Of a stretch of 64,000 nucleotides of DNA, positions 19,166-28,723 are shown in pieces. The stretch comes from Opitutaceae bacterium (GTDB taxonomy: Bacteria > Verrucomicrobiota > Verrucomicrobiia > Opitutales > Opitutaceae). The notes beneath the pieces were generated by a model. That model was not told where the DNA came from and ran no database searches. It saw only the letters and a list, made by a program, of their open reading frames with translations. Position 1 is the stretch's first letter; each line of letters opens with the position of its first letter. The DNA lies in contig JAUSID010000083.1 of assembly GCA_030648295.1 (NCBI GenBank), forward strand, positions 23,338 to 87,337. Direction: 5' to 3'. Both the position numbers and the translations under genes were made by a program.

Positions 19166-19244
19166 GCGACCGGGGGCGGTCGCGCTCCCAGGCTACGATC
19201 GAAATCGGTCCGTATCGTTGCGACCGGGGGCGGTCGCGCTCCCA
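19166..19244. repeat. Two REP family B palindromes in tandem
   Basis: GCGACCGGGGGCGGTCGC followed by GCTCCCAGG occurs at 19166-19190 and again at 19219-19244, in inverted orientation to the copy at 18904. Together they flank the RAYT remnant. Confidence 0.72.
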
Positions 19245-19282
19245 GGCTGCAACCGAAACGGGCAGCCGACGCCACTTCAAAC

Positions 19283-20710
19283 CTACCGCCAGTCGTAGCG
19301 GACACGGTAAGTCACGATCCGCTCCTCATCCGGTTTCACCGGAATCTCGAACTCGATCGTCTGGGCGTCCTTTTTCGTGAAATCAGCGGACTTCTGGAGA
19401 ATCGTCCAGTTCGTCCAGCGATACAGGTGCTCGACGACGCGCACCTGCACGGGTTCGGCCTTGCGATTGCGGATTCGGATTTCGAATCCCTCTTCGGCGT
19501 AATCCTGCCGGTTCTGCCCCTGGAAATCGGTGCGAATCCGTTCGCCGACCACATCGAACGCGTCACCCGTCTTGACGCGGATTAATTCGTTCTTCGCGGT
19601 ATGATCGAGTTCGTTCTCACCGGTGAATTCGATCCGGCCATCGACGTCGTCGCGCCGGTAGAAACGCATCCGGCCTTTTGGCAGCGGCAGCCCGAGTTTG
19701 TTCGCCTCGCTGTTCTTGAACTCGCGCATGACCCAAACCTTCTTGTTCCCCTGCGTGCCGTAGCCGGGGTCGCGGATCATCCCGCCGTGGAAAACACCGA
19801 ACATCGCCCCGCCGTCATACACGTAAACCACCGGCGCGGTCACACCGGTGGCGCGCATGAACTCCACCTGCTTCGTCTCGCGATCCCGCAGCGTCACGGC
19901 ACGGCCGAGCGAGTAGAGATGAAATTCATCGAATGCCTTCTCGGTCACCGCCGCGCTGTCGGCCATTGCCATGACGGCCATCTCGCGGCGCATCGCCCCC
20001 GATCTCGCCTCCATCGGCTGCATCTTGTTGACGTTCCCGGCCATGAGTTTCACCGATGCCTGCTCGAACATTTTACCGCTCTGGTTGTTGACCGTCACCC
20101 ACCCGACGATGTCGAGCATGTCGCCCTTCTCGGGGGCCACGAGATTGTAGGCCGCCTGCCAGCTCATCCCGCCGGTGATGTATCCGAGTTCGGCTACGAA
20201 CTTCGCCGGCTGTGGTGCCCCCAGCTGCCACGTGAGCGTCGGCTTCAGGATTCCATCTCCCGCCAGGGCCGGAAACAGCGGTTCGCCCGGAAGCGAGAAG
20301 CGGAGTTTGCCATCAACCTCGATGATCGGCGTGGTCGACTGGCCGCCGGGATTGTAGCCGCTGCGGATGACTTTGCCGCGGATGGGATACTCCTTGTTGT
20401 TCTGGTCGCGAACAATGAAGTCGAGTTCCCTGCCCTCGTTGAGCGACAGCAACAACCCCTGCGACATCACGTCCGCGCGATAACTCTGCTCGAGGATGCG
20501 CAACTGCACCCGGCCCGCGGGATCGCGGAGCACCACTGAATCCGGTTCCACCTGCGCCGTGGCCCCGGCAAAGGTGATGGCGTTCTCACCCGCCTTGAGC
20601 TCGAGCGGCACCCGCTCGCGAACGACGGCGAAATTCTGGTTGTAAATCGTGAGCGCCGGCTGGGCGGAGGCGACGGCCGCGACGGAGAAAACGGCGAGCA
20701 GGGCTTTCAT
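19283..20710 (-). CDS. Exported DUF4139-like protein
   Basis: 475 aa from the ATG at 20710, which directly precedes a clear signal peptide KALLAVFSVAAVASAQ. The body is beta-rich. It begins LTIYNQNFAVVRERVPLELKAGEN and ends with an LYRWTNWTILQKSADF...VRYDWR region, matching the DUF4139 architecture of mucoidy-inhibitor A-like proteins, though that family often has a coiled coil not obvious here. No enzymatic motif was recognised. Transcribed divergently from the helicase gene, with 105 bp between starts. Confidence 0.78.
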   Translation of the reverse strand: MKALLAVFSVAAVASAQPALTIYNQNFAVVRERVPLELKAGENAITFAGATAQVEPDSVVLRDPAGRVQLRILEQSYRADVMSQGLLLSLNEGRELDFIVRDQNNKEYPIRGKVIRSGYNPGGQSTTPIIEVDGKLRFSLPGEPLFPALAGDGILKPTLTWQLGAPQPAKFVAELGYITGGMSWQAAYNLVAPEKGDMLDIVGWVTVNNQSGKMFEQASVKLMAGNVNKMQPMEARSGAMRREMAVMAMADSAAVTEKAFDEFHLYSLGRAVTLRDRETKQVEFMRATGVTAPVVYVYDGGAMFGVFHGGMIRDPGYGTQGNKKVWVMREFKNSEANKLGLPLPKGRMRFYRRDDVDGRIEFTGENELDHTAKNELIRVKTGDAFDVVGERIRTDFQGQNRQDYAEEGFEIRIRNRKAEPVQVRVVEHLYRWTNWTILQKSADFTKKDAQTIEFEIPVKPDEERIVTYRVRYDWR

Positions 20711-20815
20711 GGCTGAAAAACTAACTTGAAGCCACCAACGCGCGAGCCGGGAGTTTCTTAGGTCTGCGCTGTGCAAAAACCTTGTTTAGGTTTTCGCGTG
20801 GCGAAACCCTCCTGC

Positions 20816-22819
20816 ATGGAGTTCGTCCTCGACCCGTCATCCTCGCCGCACGGCATCCCGGCGATCGACTTCCGTGCCCAGCTCAACGACGAGCAATTCG
20901 CGGCGGTGACGGCGGAACCCGGGCCGCTGCTGGTGCTGGCGGGCGCGGGCTCGGGCAAGACGCGCACCCTCACCTATCGCGTCGCCTACCTGCTTTCCCA
21001 GGGCGTGCGCCCGGGCGAAATTCTGCTGCTGACGTTCACGAACAAGGCGGCGAAGGAAATGCTGCACCGGGTGCAGGATCTCACCGGGGTGGAACCCGCT
21101 CGTTTCTGGGGCGGTACGTTTCATAGCATCGGCCATCGCGCCTTGCGCATGCACGGCGAGACGATCGGATTGCCCCGGACGTTCACGATCCTCGACGCCG
21201 AAGAGTCGGAGGGGGTTTTGCGCGATGCCGTGGAGGCGAGCGACAAGACCTTTTTCAAGGACAAGACCCATCCGCGGCCGGGTCCGCTGCATTCCATCAT
21301 CTCGATGTCGCGCAACACCCAGCTTGCGATCGGCGAGACGATCAGCCGTTTTTTTCCCCAGCACCAGGAGATCGCCGACCGGGTGCCGCTGTTCGCGACG
21401 AAATACGCGGAGAAAAAACGCGAGGCCAGCGTCCTCGATTACGACGATCTGCTGGAACACTGGCTGGATCTGCTGAAGCGCTCGCCCGAAACGGCGGCGT
21501 ATTTTTCCCACCGGTTCCGCCACGTGCTGGTCGACGAATACCAGGACACGAACGTGCTCCAGTCGCAGATCGTCGATCTCATCGGCTCGCATCACCGCGT
21601 GATGGCGGTGGGCGACGACGCGCAGTGCATCTACACGTGGCGCGGCGCGAACGTGGAAAACATCCTGATGTTCCCCGATCGCCATCCGGGCACGCAGATT
21701 CACCGGATTGAGACGAATTACCGTTCGACGCCGCAGATCCTCAACCTGGCGAACGGCGTGCTGCTCGCGCAGCCGAAAGGCCGGGCGTTCGAGAAGGAAC
21801 TGCGGCCGCATCGCGCGAATTCCGAAAAACCGTATCTCGTCGAGGCGATGGACGGCCGCGAGCAGGCGCAGTTCATCGTGCAGCGGATTCGCGGGCTGGT
21901 GGACGAGGGCTGCTCCCTGCATGACATCGCGATCCTCTATCGCGCCCACTTCCAGGCGCTCGACATCCAGCTGGAACTGTCGCGGCTGCAAATCCCGTAT
22001 CAAATCACCAGCGGCGTCCGGTTTTTCGAGCAGGCGCATATCCGTGATCTCGTGGCCCTGCTCCGATTCGTGTACAACCCGAGCGACACCGCGGCGTGGA
22101 ACCGGATTGCGGTGCTGCTGCCGAAGGTTGGCGACAAGAACGCGCAAAAGCTGCACGCCGCCGCGCTCGATCATGCCCGGCTGATGCAGCAAAACCTCAT
22201 CGACGCGCTGGCGACTGACGACGTGCGGTCGAAGGTACCGACCGCGGCGAAGGAGGAATGGCCCAAGCTGATCGCTTCGCTGCAGCAAGTGAGCGAGATG
22301 ATGCGGACGATGAAGCCGCACAATGCGGTCGAGATTGCGATCGACGGCTGGTATGGCGACTACCTGAAGGGCGCGTTTGCGAATTACGTTTCGCGGCTCG
22401 ACGATTTGAAATCGATGATCGGTTTCGCGAGCCGGTACGAGGACATGCAGGATCTGCTCGCGCAGATCATGCTGCTGAATTCGGAGACGAGTGATCGTTC
22501 GGCCGATCCGGACGCGGATGCCTTGCGGCTCACGACGGTGCACCAGGCGAAGGGACTCGAGTTTTCAGCCGTTTTCATCATCGGGCTGGCCGAGGGCATG
22601 TTTCCGCTGCGCCGCGCGATCGAGAATAACGACGTCGAAGAGGAGCGGCGGCTCTTCTACGTGGCGGTGACGCGGGCGAGGGACGAGTTGTATCTGTGCT
22701 ACCCGAAGGTGAACACAAAAGGCGGCCCCGCGATGCTCATGACCCCGAGCCGTTTTCTCCAGGAGCTTTCGAGCAATCTATATCAGCCCTTGCGGATCCG
22801 GCGGAGCTTCGCGTGGTGA
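20816..22819 (+). CDS. UvrD/Rep-type superfamily 1 DNA helicase
   Basis: 667 aa, near the 650-720 aa of Rep/PcrA/UvrD. ATP-driven 3'-5' DNA unwinding in repair or replication restart. Motifs: QFAAVTAEPGPLLVLAGAGSGKT (Q motif and Walker A, residues about 25-48), LTFTNKAAKEM, GTFHSIGHR, LVDEYQDTN near 239 (motif II), VGDDAQCIYTWRGA near 266, ETNYRST and LTTVHQAKGLEF near 574 (motif V), and VAVTRARDELYL (motif VI). The ATG at 20816 was preferred to the GTG at 20771, which lies in the divergent promoter gap. No UvrD C-terminal RNAP-binding tail was checked. Confidence 0.93.
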   Translation: MEFVLDPSSSPHGIPAIDFRAQLNDEQFAAVTAEPGPLLVLAGAGSGKTRTLTYRVAYLLSQGVRPGEILLLTFTNKAAKEMLHRVQDLTGVEPARFWGGTFHSIGHRALRMHGETIGLPRTFTILDAEESEGVLRDAVEASDKTFFKDKTHPRPGPLHSIISMSRNTQLAIGETISRFFPQHQEIADRVPLFATKYAEKKREASVLDYDDLLEHWLDLLKRSPETAAYFSHRFRHVLVDEYQDTNVLQSQIVDLIGSHHRVMAVGDDAQCIYTWRGANVENILMFPDRHPGTQIHRIETNYRSTPQILNLANGVLLAQPKGRAFEKELRPHRANSEKPYLVEAMDGREQAQFIVQRIRGLVDEGCSLHDIAILYRAHFQALDIQLELSRLQIPYQITSGVRFFEQAHIRDLVALLRFVYNPSDTAAWNRIAVLLPKVGDKNAQKLHAAALDHARLMQQNLIDALATDDVRSKVPTAAKEEWPKLIASLQQVSEMMRTMKPHNAVEIAIDGWYGDYLKGAFANYVSRLDDLKSMIGFASRYEDMQDLLAQIMLLNSETSDRSADPDADALRLTTVHQAKGLEFSAVFIIGLAEGMFPLRRAIENNDVEEERRLFYVAVTRARDELYLCYPKVNTKGGPAMLMTPSRFLQELSSNLYQPLRIRRSFAW

Positions 22820-23132
22820 GAGCGGATAGATGAAACGCTCACGGGTTCCACTGCGAAAGCCATTCAGATCGCCATCGTAGCGGAAGCCGTAAGGCTTTCG
22901 CCATGTGCGTTCGAGCGCGCATCGTGAAACGCTCACGGACTTTCGCTCAGGTACACGCGGCACGGCACATGGCGAAACGCTCACGCGTTCCGCTACAGAA
23001 TCCATTCCGATCGCCATCGTAGCGGAAGCCGTAAGGCTTTCGCCGTCTGCGCGCCGACGAAACGCTCACGCGTTCCGCTACGGGGCGCACGCTGAATTCC
23101 CGTCGTAGCGGAACGCGTGAGCGTTTCGTCGC
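22820..23132. repeat. Array of REP family C palindromes
   Basis: No gene seen. At least seven imperfect palindromes of two subtypes alternate in both orientations: GTAGCGGAACGCGTGAGCG with TTTCG, and GTAGCGGAAGCCGTAAGGC with TTTCG, at about 22840, 22878, 22925, 22973, 23018, 23058 and 23104. Spacing is irregular (about 38-48 bp) and orientation changes, unlike a CRISPR. The array lies immediately upstream of the RAYT gene. Confidence 0.85.
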
Positions 23133-23804
23133 TTGCGGGCACCGTCCTTGGACATTAATTCATGCCGCGTGCCCCATGACTCTACACGGCACGTAGGCCG
23201 TCTGCTCCGACTGCAGGAAGAATATTACCGCGGTCTGTCATTCGTCCATTGGTCGATGACGATGGAAAGCCGATCGCAGGGCTGGTTGGATGCACTGCAT
23301 CACGCCAAGGTGCGGGAGCTCTTGTGTCATGCGCTCGGCCGTTACGGTGTTGTTTGTCCAGCGTATTGTCTCATGCCGGATCACGGTCACTTTCTTTGGA
23401 TCGGGCTCAATGAGATGAGCGATCAAAGGCTCGCGGCCGCTGCCTTTCGTGAAGGGTGGAACTTTGAGCTGCGCCCGGGAGGCCGCCAGCTGCAGCGCCA
23501 GCCATTCGACCATGTGCTACGTGAAGAGGAACGCGAGCGGGGTGCGTTCGCCGCTGTTGCCCAGTATATTTTCGAGAACCCCGTGCGGGCGGGGCTGGTT
23601 GAAAAGTGGGAGAACTACCCGTTCCTCGGCGCTTTAGTTCCTGGCTATCCGATCCTGGATCCGCGTGAAGAGGATTATTGGGATCGGTTCTGGCGGATAT
23701 ACGGCAGACTTGCTGGATCGGTGTGAAGCCGACGAAACGCTCACGCGTTCCGCTACGGGGCGCACGCTGAATTCCCGTCGTAGCGGAACGCGTGAGCGTT
23801 TCGT
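23053..23804 (+). mobile_element. RAYT gene bracketed by identical 77-bp REP-pair repeats (REPtron)
   Basis: A 77-bp sequence at 23053-23129 recurs without any mismatch at 23728-23804. It contains two family C palindromes in inverted orientation around a GGGGCGCACGCTGAATTCCC spacer. The two copies are direct repeats around the RAYT gene; the left one ends 4 bp before the TTG start and the right one begins one base after the stop codon. This is the classical organisation of a RAYT with its cognate REP/BIME sequences. Complete identity suggests recent activity or gene conversion. Confidence 0.82.
23133..23726 (+). CDS. REP-associated tyrosine transposase (RAYT, IS200/Y1 HUH family)
   Basis: 197 aa from TTG 23133; GTG 23169 (VPHDSTRHVG) is an equally possible start. 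Key residues are present: HUH motif in CLMPDHGHFLWIGL near residue 72-80 and the catalytic Tyr in QYIFENPVRAGLVEKW near 148. RAYTs are single-copy, host-adapted relatives of TnpA that cut and move REP hairpins by single-stranded DNA chemistry. An ATG at 23162 gives only MPRAP before a stop one frame away. RAYT proteins often begin similarly, so a small frameshift at the N-terminus is possible. Flanked by family C REPs. Confidence 0.88.
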   Translation: MRAPSLDINSCRVPHDSTRHVGRLLRLQEEYYRGLSFVHWSMTMESRSQGWLDALHHAKVRELLCHALGRYGVVCPAYCLMPDHGHFLWIGLNEMSDQRLAAAAFREGWNFELRPGGRQLQRQPFDHVLREEERERGAFAAVAQYIFENPVRAGLVEKWENYPFLGALVPGYPILDPREEDYWDRFWRIYGRLAGSV

Positions 23805-23875
23805 GCACGTTCGAACGGAACCACGCGAGCAGCGTTTCGTCTCGCTACCGGTGCTGCCGGTTCGCCAATCCTTCG

Positions 23876-23899
23876 AAAGCCTTACGGTTTCCGCTACCC
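23876..23899. repeat. REP family C copy (AAGGCTTTCG subtype)
   Basis: GAAAGCCTTACGGTTTCCGCTAC, an inverted second-subtype copy that overlaps the last codons of the minus-strand radical SAM gene. A first-subtype pair precedes it inside the 77-bp repeat. Confidence 0.6.
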
Positions 23900-26023
23900 C
23901 GAACGTCTCTCGTCGGAACCCCGGAACCACGGCTTCTGTGGCTTCGGGCCGCGGCGCGCACATGGCGCGCCGGTTGATGGGCGGCCGCCTTCCCGCGTCG
24001 CGGGTCTGCCGCCGCACGATCCGGAGCCCGGTTGTCCCGAGTGCCAGCCGCTGCCGGGGCGCAGCCAGCCACCGCGATCGTCCTCCACCAGAATCTCCGC
24101 CTTCGCCCCGCCACCGAGCAGCTTCGCCGCCGCCTCGTCGAGACCGAGCCGCTTCATCGCGGTGCGGAGCGCGCCGCGCAGTTCCGGCTTGTACCAAAAG
24201 AAGAAACTCCGCTGCTCCTGCTTTTCCTCCGGCGTCTTCGCGACGCACACCGGCTGCCCGGTATACGGATGCAATCCCGTCGCGTAAATTTCCGTCGCCA
24301 CCGTCATCGGCGTCGGGGTGAAGTCCTGCACCTGCTCGAGTTTGAACCCGAGTTCCTTCGTCTTCACCGCGACGTCCGCCATGTCCTGCAGTTTCGACCC
24401 CGGATGTGAGCTGATGAAATACGGCACAATCTGGAGCTGGAGCTTCCCGAGCTTCTTTTTCGCCGCGTCGAACTTTTCCTTGAACTGGTAGAAATACCGG
24501 AACGACGGCTTGCGCATCACCCGCAGCACTTCGTCCGACGTGTGCTCCGGCGCGACCTTCAGCCGGCCGGAAACGTGATGCGCCACGAGTTCCTCCACGT
24601 ACCGCTCATGGCTTTCCTTCGCCTTTGGCTTCGCGTGCTCGTGCAGGAACAAATCGTAACGGATTCCGCTGGTGACGAACGCGTGCTTCACCCCCGGCGT
24701 CTCGCGCACCGCCTCGTAGATCTCGAGTAGCGGGCTGTGGTCCGTATCCAGATTCCGGCACACCTGCGGCCAGATGCAGCTCGGCCGGATGCACGCGTCG
24801 CACACGCTCTGGTCGATGCCCTTCATCCGGTACATGTTCGCCGACGGGCCGCCCAGATCCGTGATCGTGCCGTGGAAGTCGGGCATCCGCTTGATCACCT
24901 CCACCTCCTTCAGGATGCTTTCCTTGCTCCGGCTGGCGACGAACTTTCCCTGGTGCGCGGAAATGGTGCAGAAGCTGCAGCCGCCAAAACACCCGCGGTG
25001 CATGTTGATCGAGTGCTTGATCATTTCATACGCGGGAATCGGATCGCGCTTCCGATAGCGCGGGTGCGGCAGCCGCGTGTACGGCAGGTCGAAACTCGCG
25101 TCGATCTGCTGCTCGGCCATCGTCGGATACGGCGGATTCACCACCAGCAGCCGCTCGCCGGTGAGCTGCACCAGCCGCCGGGCCCTCACCCGGTTCGACT
25201 CGACCTCGATTTGCTTGAAGTTCTTCGCGTACCGCGATCGATCCGCAAGGCATTCATCATGTGAATACAGGATGTGATCCTCCCAGTTCTGGTTCTTCGG
25301 CGGCGGCCCTCCGGCCGGCAGCAGCACGGCCGTTTGCGGGATCGTCTTGAGCGATGCAAACGGCACGCCCTGTTTCAACAGCCGCAACGCCTCCACCAGC
25401 GGCGACTCGCCCATCCCATAGACCAGCAGGTCGGCGCCGCTTTCGGCGAGGATCGTCGGCTTCGTGGTGTCGGACCAGTAATCGTAGTGCGTCACGCGGC
25501 GCAGGCTGGCCTCGATCCCGCCGATCATCACCGGCACGTCCGGAAATAATTCCTTCAAGATTCGCGTGTAGACGGTCACCGCGTAATCGGGCCGGAAGCC
25601 ATGCTCGCCGCCGGGCGTGTATGCGTCCTCCGCCCGCAGCCGCTTCGCCGCCGTGTAGCGGTTCACCATCGAATCCATGCAGCCGGACGTGACGCCGAAG
25701 AAAAGCCGGGGCGCGCCCAGTTTCTTGAAATCGCGCCGGTCATCGCGCCAGTTGGGTTGCGGCACAATCGCCACCCGCAGACCTTCCCGCTCGATCAATC
25801 GGGCCACCACGGCGGTGCCAAACGCCGGATGATCCACGTAGGCGTCACCGGAGATCAGGATGACATCGACGTAATCCCAGCCGCGCGCCTTCAGCTCGTC
25901 GCACGATGTCGGGAGCCACCGGGCAGGATCCCAGGTGGCGTCCAAAATCGGAGGGGTTACACGCGATGGGTGCAAGGGGAACGGCCCGAGACGCTCAACG
26001 CGGTCGCCGCCCGGCGCAAGCAT
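23894..26023 (-). CDS. YgiQ family radical SAM protein
   Basis: 709 aa from the ATG at 26023; the ORF track extends 135 residues further through a family A repeat and the divergent promoter region. N-terminal UPF0313-type domain (DYVDVILISGDAYVDHPAFG near residue 49; MIGGIEASLRRVTHYDYW near 172). Radical SAM cluster motif CFGGCSFC near 343 (CxxxCxxC), then CIRPSCIWP and FVTSGIRYDL. C-terminal GREP-type sequence with a Gly/Arg-rich tail that overlaps a REP. The family binds a 4Fe-4S cluster and SAM; its physiological reaction is not settled. Divergent from the sugar kinase. Confidence 0.92.
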   Translation of the reverse strand: MLAPGGDRVERLGPFPLHPSRVTPPILDATWDPARWLPTSCDELKARGWDYVDVILISGDAYVDHPAFGTAVVARLIEREGLRVAIVPQPNWRDDRRDFKKLGAPRLFFGVTSGCMDSMVNRYTAAKRLRAEDAYTPGGEHGFRPDYAVTVYTRILKELFPDVPVMIGGIEASLRRVTHYDYWSDTTKPTILAESGADLLVYGMGESPLVEALRLLKQGVPFASLKTIPQTAVLLPAGGPPPKNQNWEDHILYSHDECLADRSRYAKNFKQIEVESNRVRARRLVQLTGERLLVVNPPYPTMAEQQIDASFDLPYTRLPHPRYRKRDPIPAYEMIKHSINMHRGCFGGCSFCTISAHQGKFVASRSKESILKEVEVIKRMPDFHGTITDLGGPSANMYRMKGIDQSVCDACIRPSCIWPQVCRNLDTDHSPLLEIYEAVRETPGVKHAFVTSGIRYDLFLHEHAKPKAKESHERYVEELVAHHVSGRLKVAPEHTSDEVLRVMRKPSFRYFYQFKEKFDAAKKKLGKLQLQIVPYFISSHPGSKLQDMADVAVKTKELGFKLEQVQDFTPTPMTVATEIYATGLHPYTGQPVCVAKTPEEKQEQRSFFFWYKPELRGALRTAMKRLGLDEAAAKLLGGGAKAEILVEDDRGGWLRPGSGWHSGQPGSGSCGGRPATREGGRPSTGAPCARRGPKPQKPWFRGSDERRSG

Positions 26024-26047
26024 CGCGTGGGAATAGCGCTTCCCCTT

Positions 26048-26073
26048 GGGAGCGCGGGCGTCTCGCCCGCAAC
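26048..26073. repeat. REP family A copy
   Basis: GGGAGCGCGGGCGTCTCGCCC then GCAAC in the divergent gap between the radical SAM and sugar kinase genes. It is the rightmost clear copy; no full copy of this family was seen between 26.1 and 64 kb. Confidence 0.7.
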
Positions 26074-26282
26074 GGCTCGGCGCGAACCGGAGTCCCGTGG
26101 CCTCAGGATGGGGAAGAATGAACGAGAATGAGGAACGAGCCGGAGACGGCGGTGGGCCGTGGGCACAAAAAATGGACGACTTCTGCCTCACCCACGGCCG
26201 ACTACTGATCCAGATTGCGATCACGCCACGGTTGACCCGCGTGCCCGGGTATTTTTCGCTCCGTTCGATTTTCTCCGCCTCC

Positions 26283-27380
<1,098 letters not shown>

Positions 27381-27442
27381 CCCATCAGGGCGTGCGTCCG
27401 CGCCGCCATGCCGCGCGCCCAATGTCTCCGCGAGGTCGTGCA

Positions 27443-27469
27443 AACATGTCACGTATTACGTGACATGTT
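27443..27469. promoter_or_regulatory. Perfect 12-bp-arm palindrome in a convergent gap
   Basis: Arms AACATGTCACGT and ACGTGACATGTT are exact reverse complements around the trinucleotide ATT. It lies between the 3' ends of the sugar kinase and a response regulator. No T run follows on either strand, so it is not a canonical terminator. It could be a protein-binding operator or an RNA hairpin. Confidence 0.6.
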
Positions 27470-27541
27470 CGTTCACCGTTTCCTCCGTTTCCACCCGCTC
27501 GATCAACATGGCGCGCGAGTCACGCAGCTTCGGCTCGCCGG

Positions 27542-28027
27542 TTACAGCCGGCGGCCGCGAACGAGCAGCAGGTTCGTCGGCATCCGGAAGCACTCCGATG
27601 CCGGCACTCCCTGGCAAAACCGCTCCGCCTCCCTGATCACTTCGCGCAGAATCGCGGGCTGCGGATATTTCGCCAGGTAGCACTGCGCGCCGCATTGCAG
27701 CGCCTGCTTGATGTCCTGCGGATCGTCGGACGACGACAGCATGATCACCGGGAGGCCGTCGAGGGCGCTTTGCGTGCGAATCCAGCGCAGAACGTCATGG
27801 CCGGTCATGGCGGGCATTTTCACGTCGAGAAAACAGAGCAGTGGACGGATCGCTTTCATCGATCCCTGCACGAACGCGCTGAGCGTCGCGATCACTTCCT
27901 CGCCGGCGCGGAAAAATTGAATCGGATGCGGAACCGCGGCCTTGCGCAGCAGCAACTGAAGCAGGTTCACATCATCGGCATCGTCATCCACTGCGACGAT
28001 GATGCTCGCATCCGGGGTAGTACTCAT
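27542..28027 (-). CDS. Single-domain response regulator (CheY/Rcp1-like)
   Basis: 161 aa from the ATG at 28027; an ATG five codons upstream (28042) is an alternative. A receiver domain fills the protein: acidic pocket VAVDDDADDVNLL near residue 11, phospho-acceptor in LLCFLDVKMPAMTGHDVL near 68, Ser/Thr position VIMLSSSDDPQD near 94 and Lys in CYLAKYPQP near 119. The long alpha-loop insertion before the acceptor Asp is typical of Rcp1-type receivers that work with bacteriophytochrome or hybrid histidine kinases. No output domain and no kinase in the window. Different lineage from the three downstream receivers. Confidence 0.88.
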   Translation of the reverse strand: MSTTPDASIIVAVDDDADDVNLLQLLLRKAAVPHPIQFFRAGEEVIATLSAFVQGSMKAIRPLLCFLDVKMPAMTGHDVLRWIRTQSALDGLPVIMLSSSDDPQDIKQALQCGAQCYLAKYPQPAILREVIREAERFCQGVPASECFRMPTNLLLVRGRRL

Positions 28028-28245
28028 GGCCGTAATTGACATGGCGCGACAGACCACAGCGCCCCGAATCAGAAACCGCCACCAATGCATTTCGGAATTT
28101 TTTGACGACCTTCCATCCGACATTTTAGTGCCGTGGCCAAGGGAACTTTCCCCACGGTGCGCGCAGGATTTGTGGACGACCTTCGGTTCCCACCGGACGC
28201 CCTGCGCCGAACCGCGGCAATCACCGGCACCACCGGGGCGCGATA

Positions 28246-28665
28246 TCAGGCGGTCCCCAATCGCTCGACCTCCGCCACGAGTTGGACGCGGTTGAACGGT
28301 TTCAGCAGCACCTGGTTTGCGCCAATCCCCTTCGCGATGCGCAAACACTCGCCGGCCGTCATGTATTTTCCGCCGCCCGAAATCGCGAGGATCTTGGTTT
28401 CAGGGCTCATCCGTTTTGCCGCGAGCAATACGTCGAGACCGTCGCCGTCAGGCATCAGCACGTCCGTGATGACGAGATCGATTTTGCGGTCCCTCATCAA
28501 CCGCACGACTTCATCCCCGCCCGCGGCGCAGATCACGGTGTGCCCGGCATCCTCGAGCCACTGCTTGGCCAGGAACGTGATTTCCTCCACATCGTCGGCC
28601 ACCACGATGGTCAGTGGTTTTGCAGTCCGGAACGAAAGATCCTGAGGTGTCGTCACCGGAATCAT
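28246..28665 (-). CDS. Single-domain response regulator, tandem paralogue 1
   Basis: 139 aa, receiver domain only. Acidic pair VVADDVEEI near residue 22, acceptor Asp in LVITDVLMPDGDGLDVL near 67, Ser in ILAISGGGKYM near 92 and Lys in VLLKPFNRVQLV near 121. The SGGG after the conserved Ser and the CLRIAKGIGA helix are shared with the next two genes upstream on the same strand, showing tandem duplication. Presumably receives phosphate from an unlinked histidine kinase; output is by protein interaction. Confidence 0.9.
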   Translation of the reverse strand: MIPVTTPQDLSFRTAKPLTIVVADDVEEITFLAKQWLEDAGHTVICAAGGDEVVRLMRDRKIDLVITDVLMPDGDGLDVLLAAKRMSPETKILAISGGGKYMTAGECLRIAKGIGANQVLLKPFNRVQLVAEVERLGTA

Positions 28666-28723
28666 GGTCTTTCCTATGCTTACAGTCCGTGGTTTCCGCC
28701 GGGGAAATCGAGCCGAAAAAAGT

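Noticed and set aside
20837-22543. 568-aa minus-strand ORF
   Set aside because: Antisense shadow of the UvrD-type helicase, typical of high-GC coding DNA.
22840-23130. CRISPR array
   Set aside because: Repeats are palindromic, of two subtypes, in both orientations and irregularly spaced, and they flank a RAYT gene; no cas genes.
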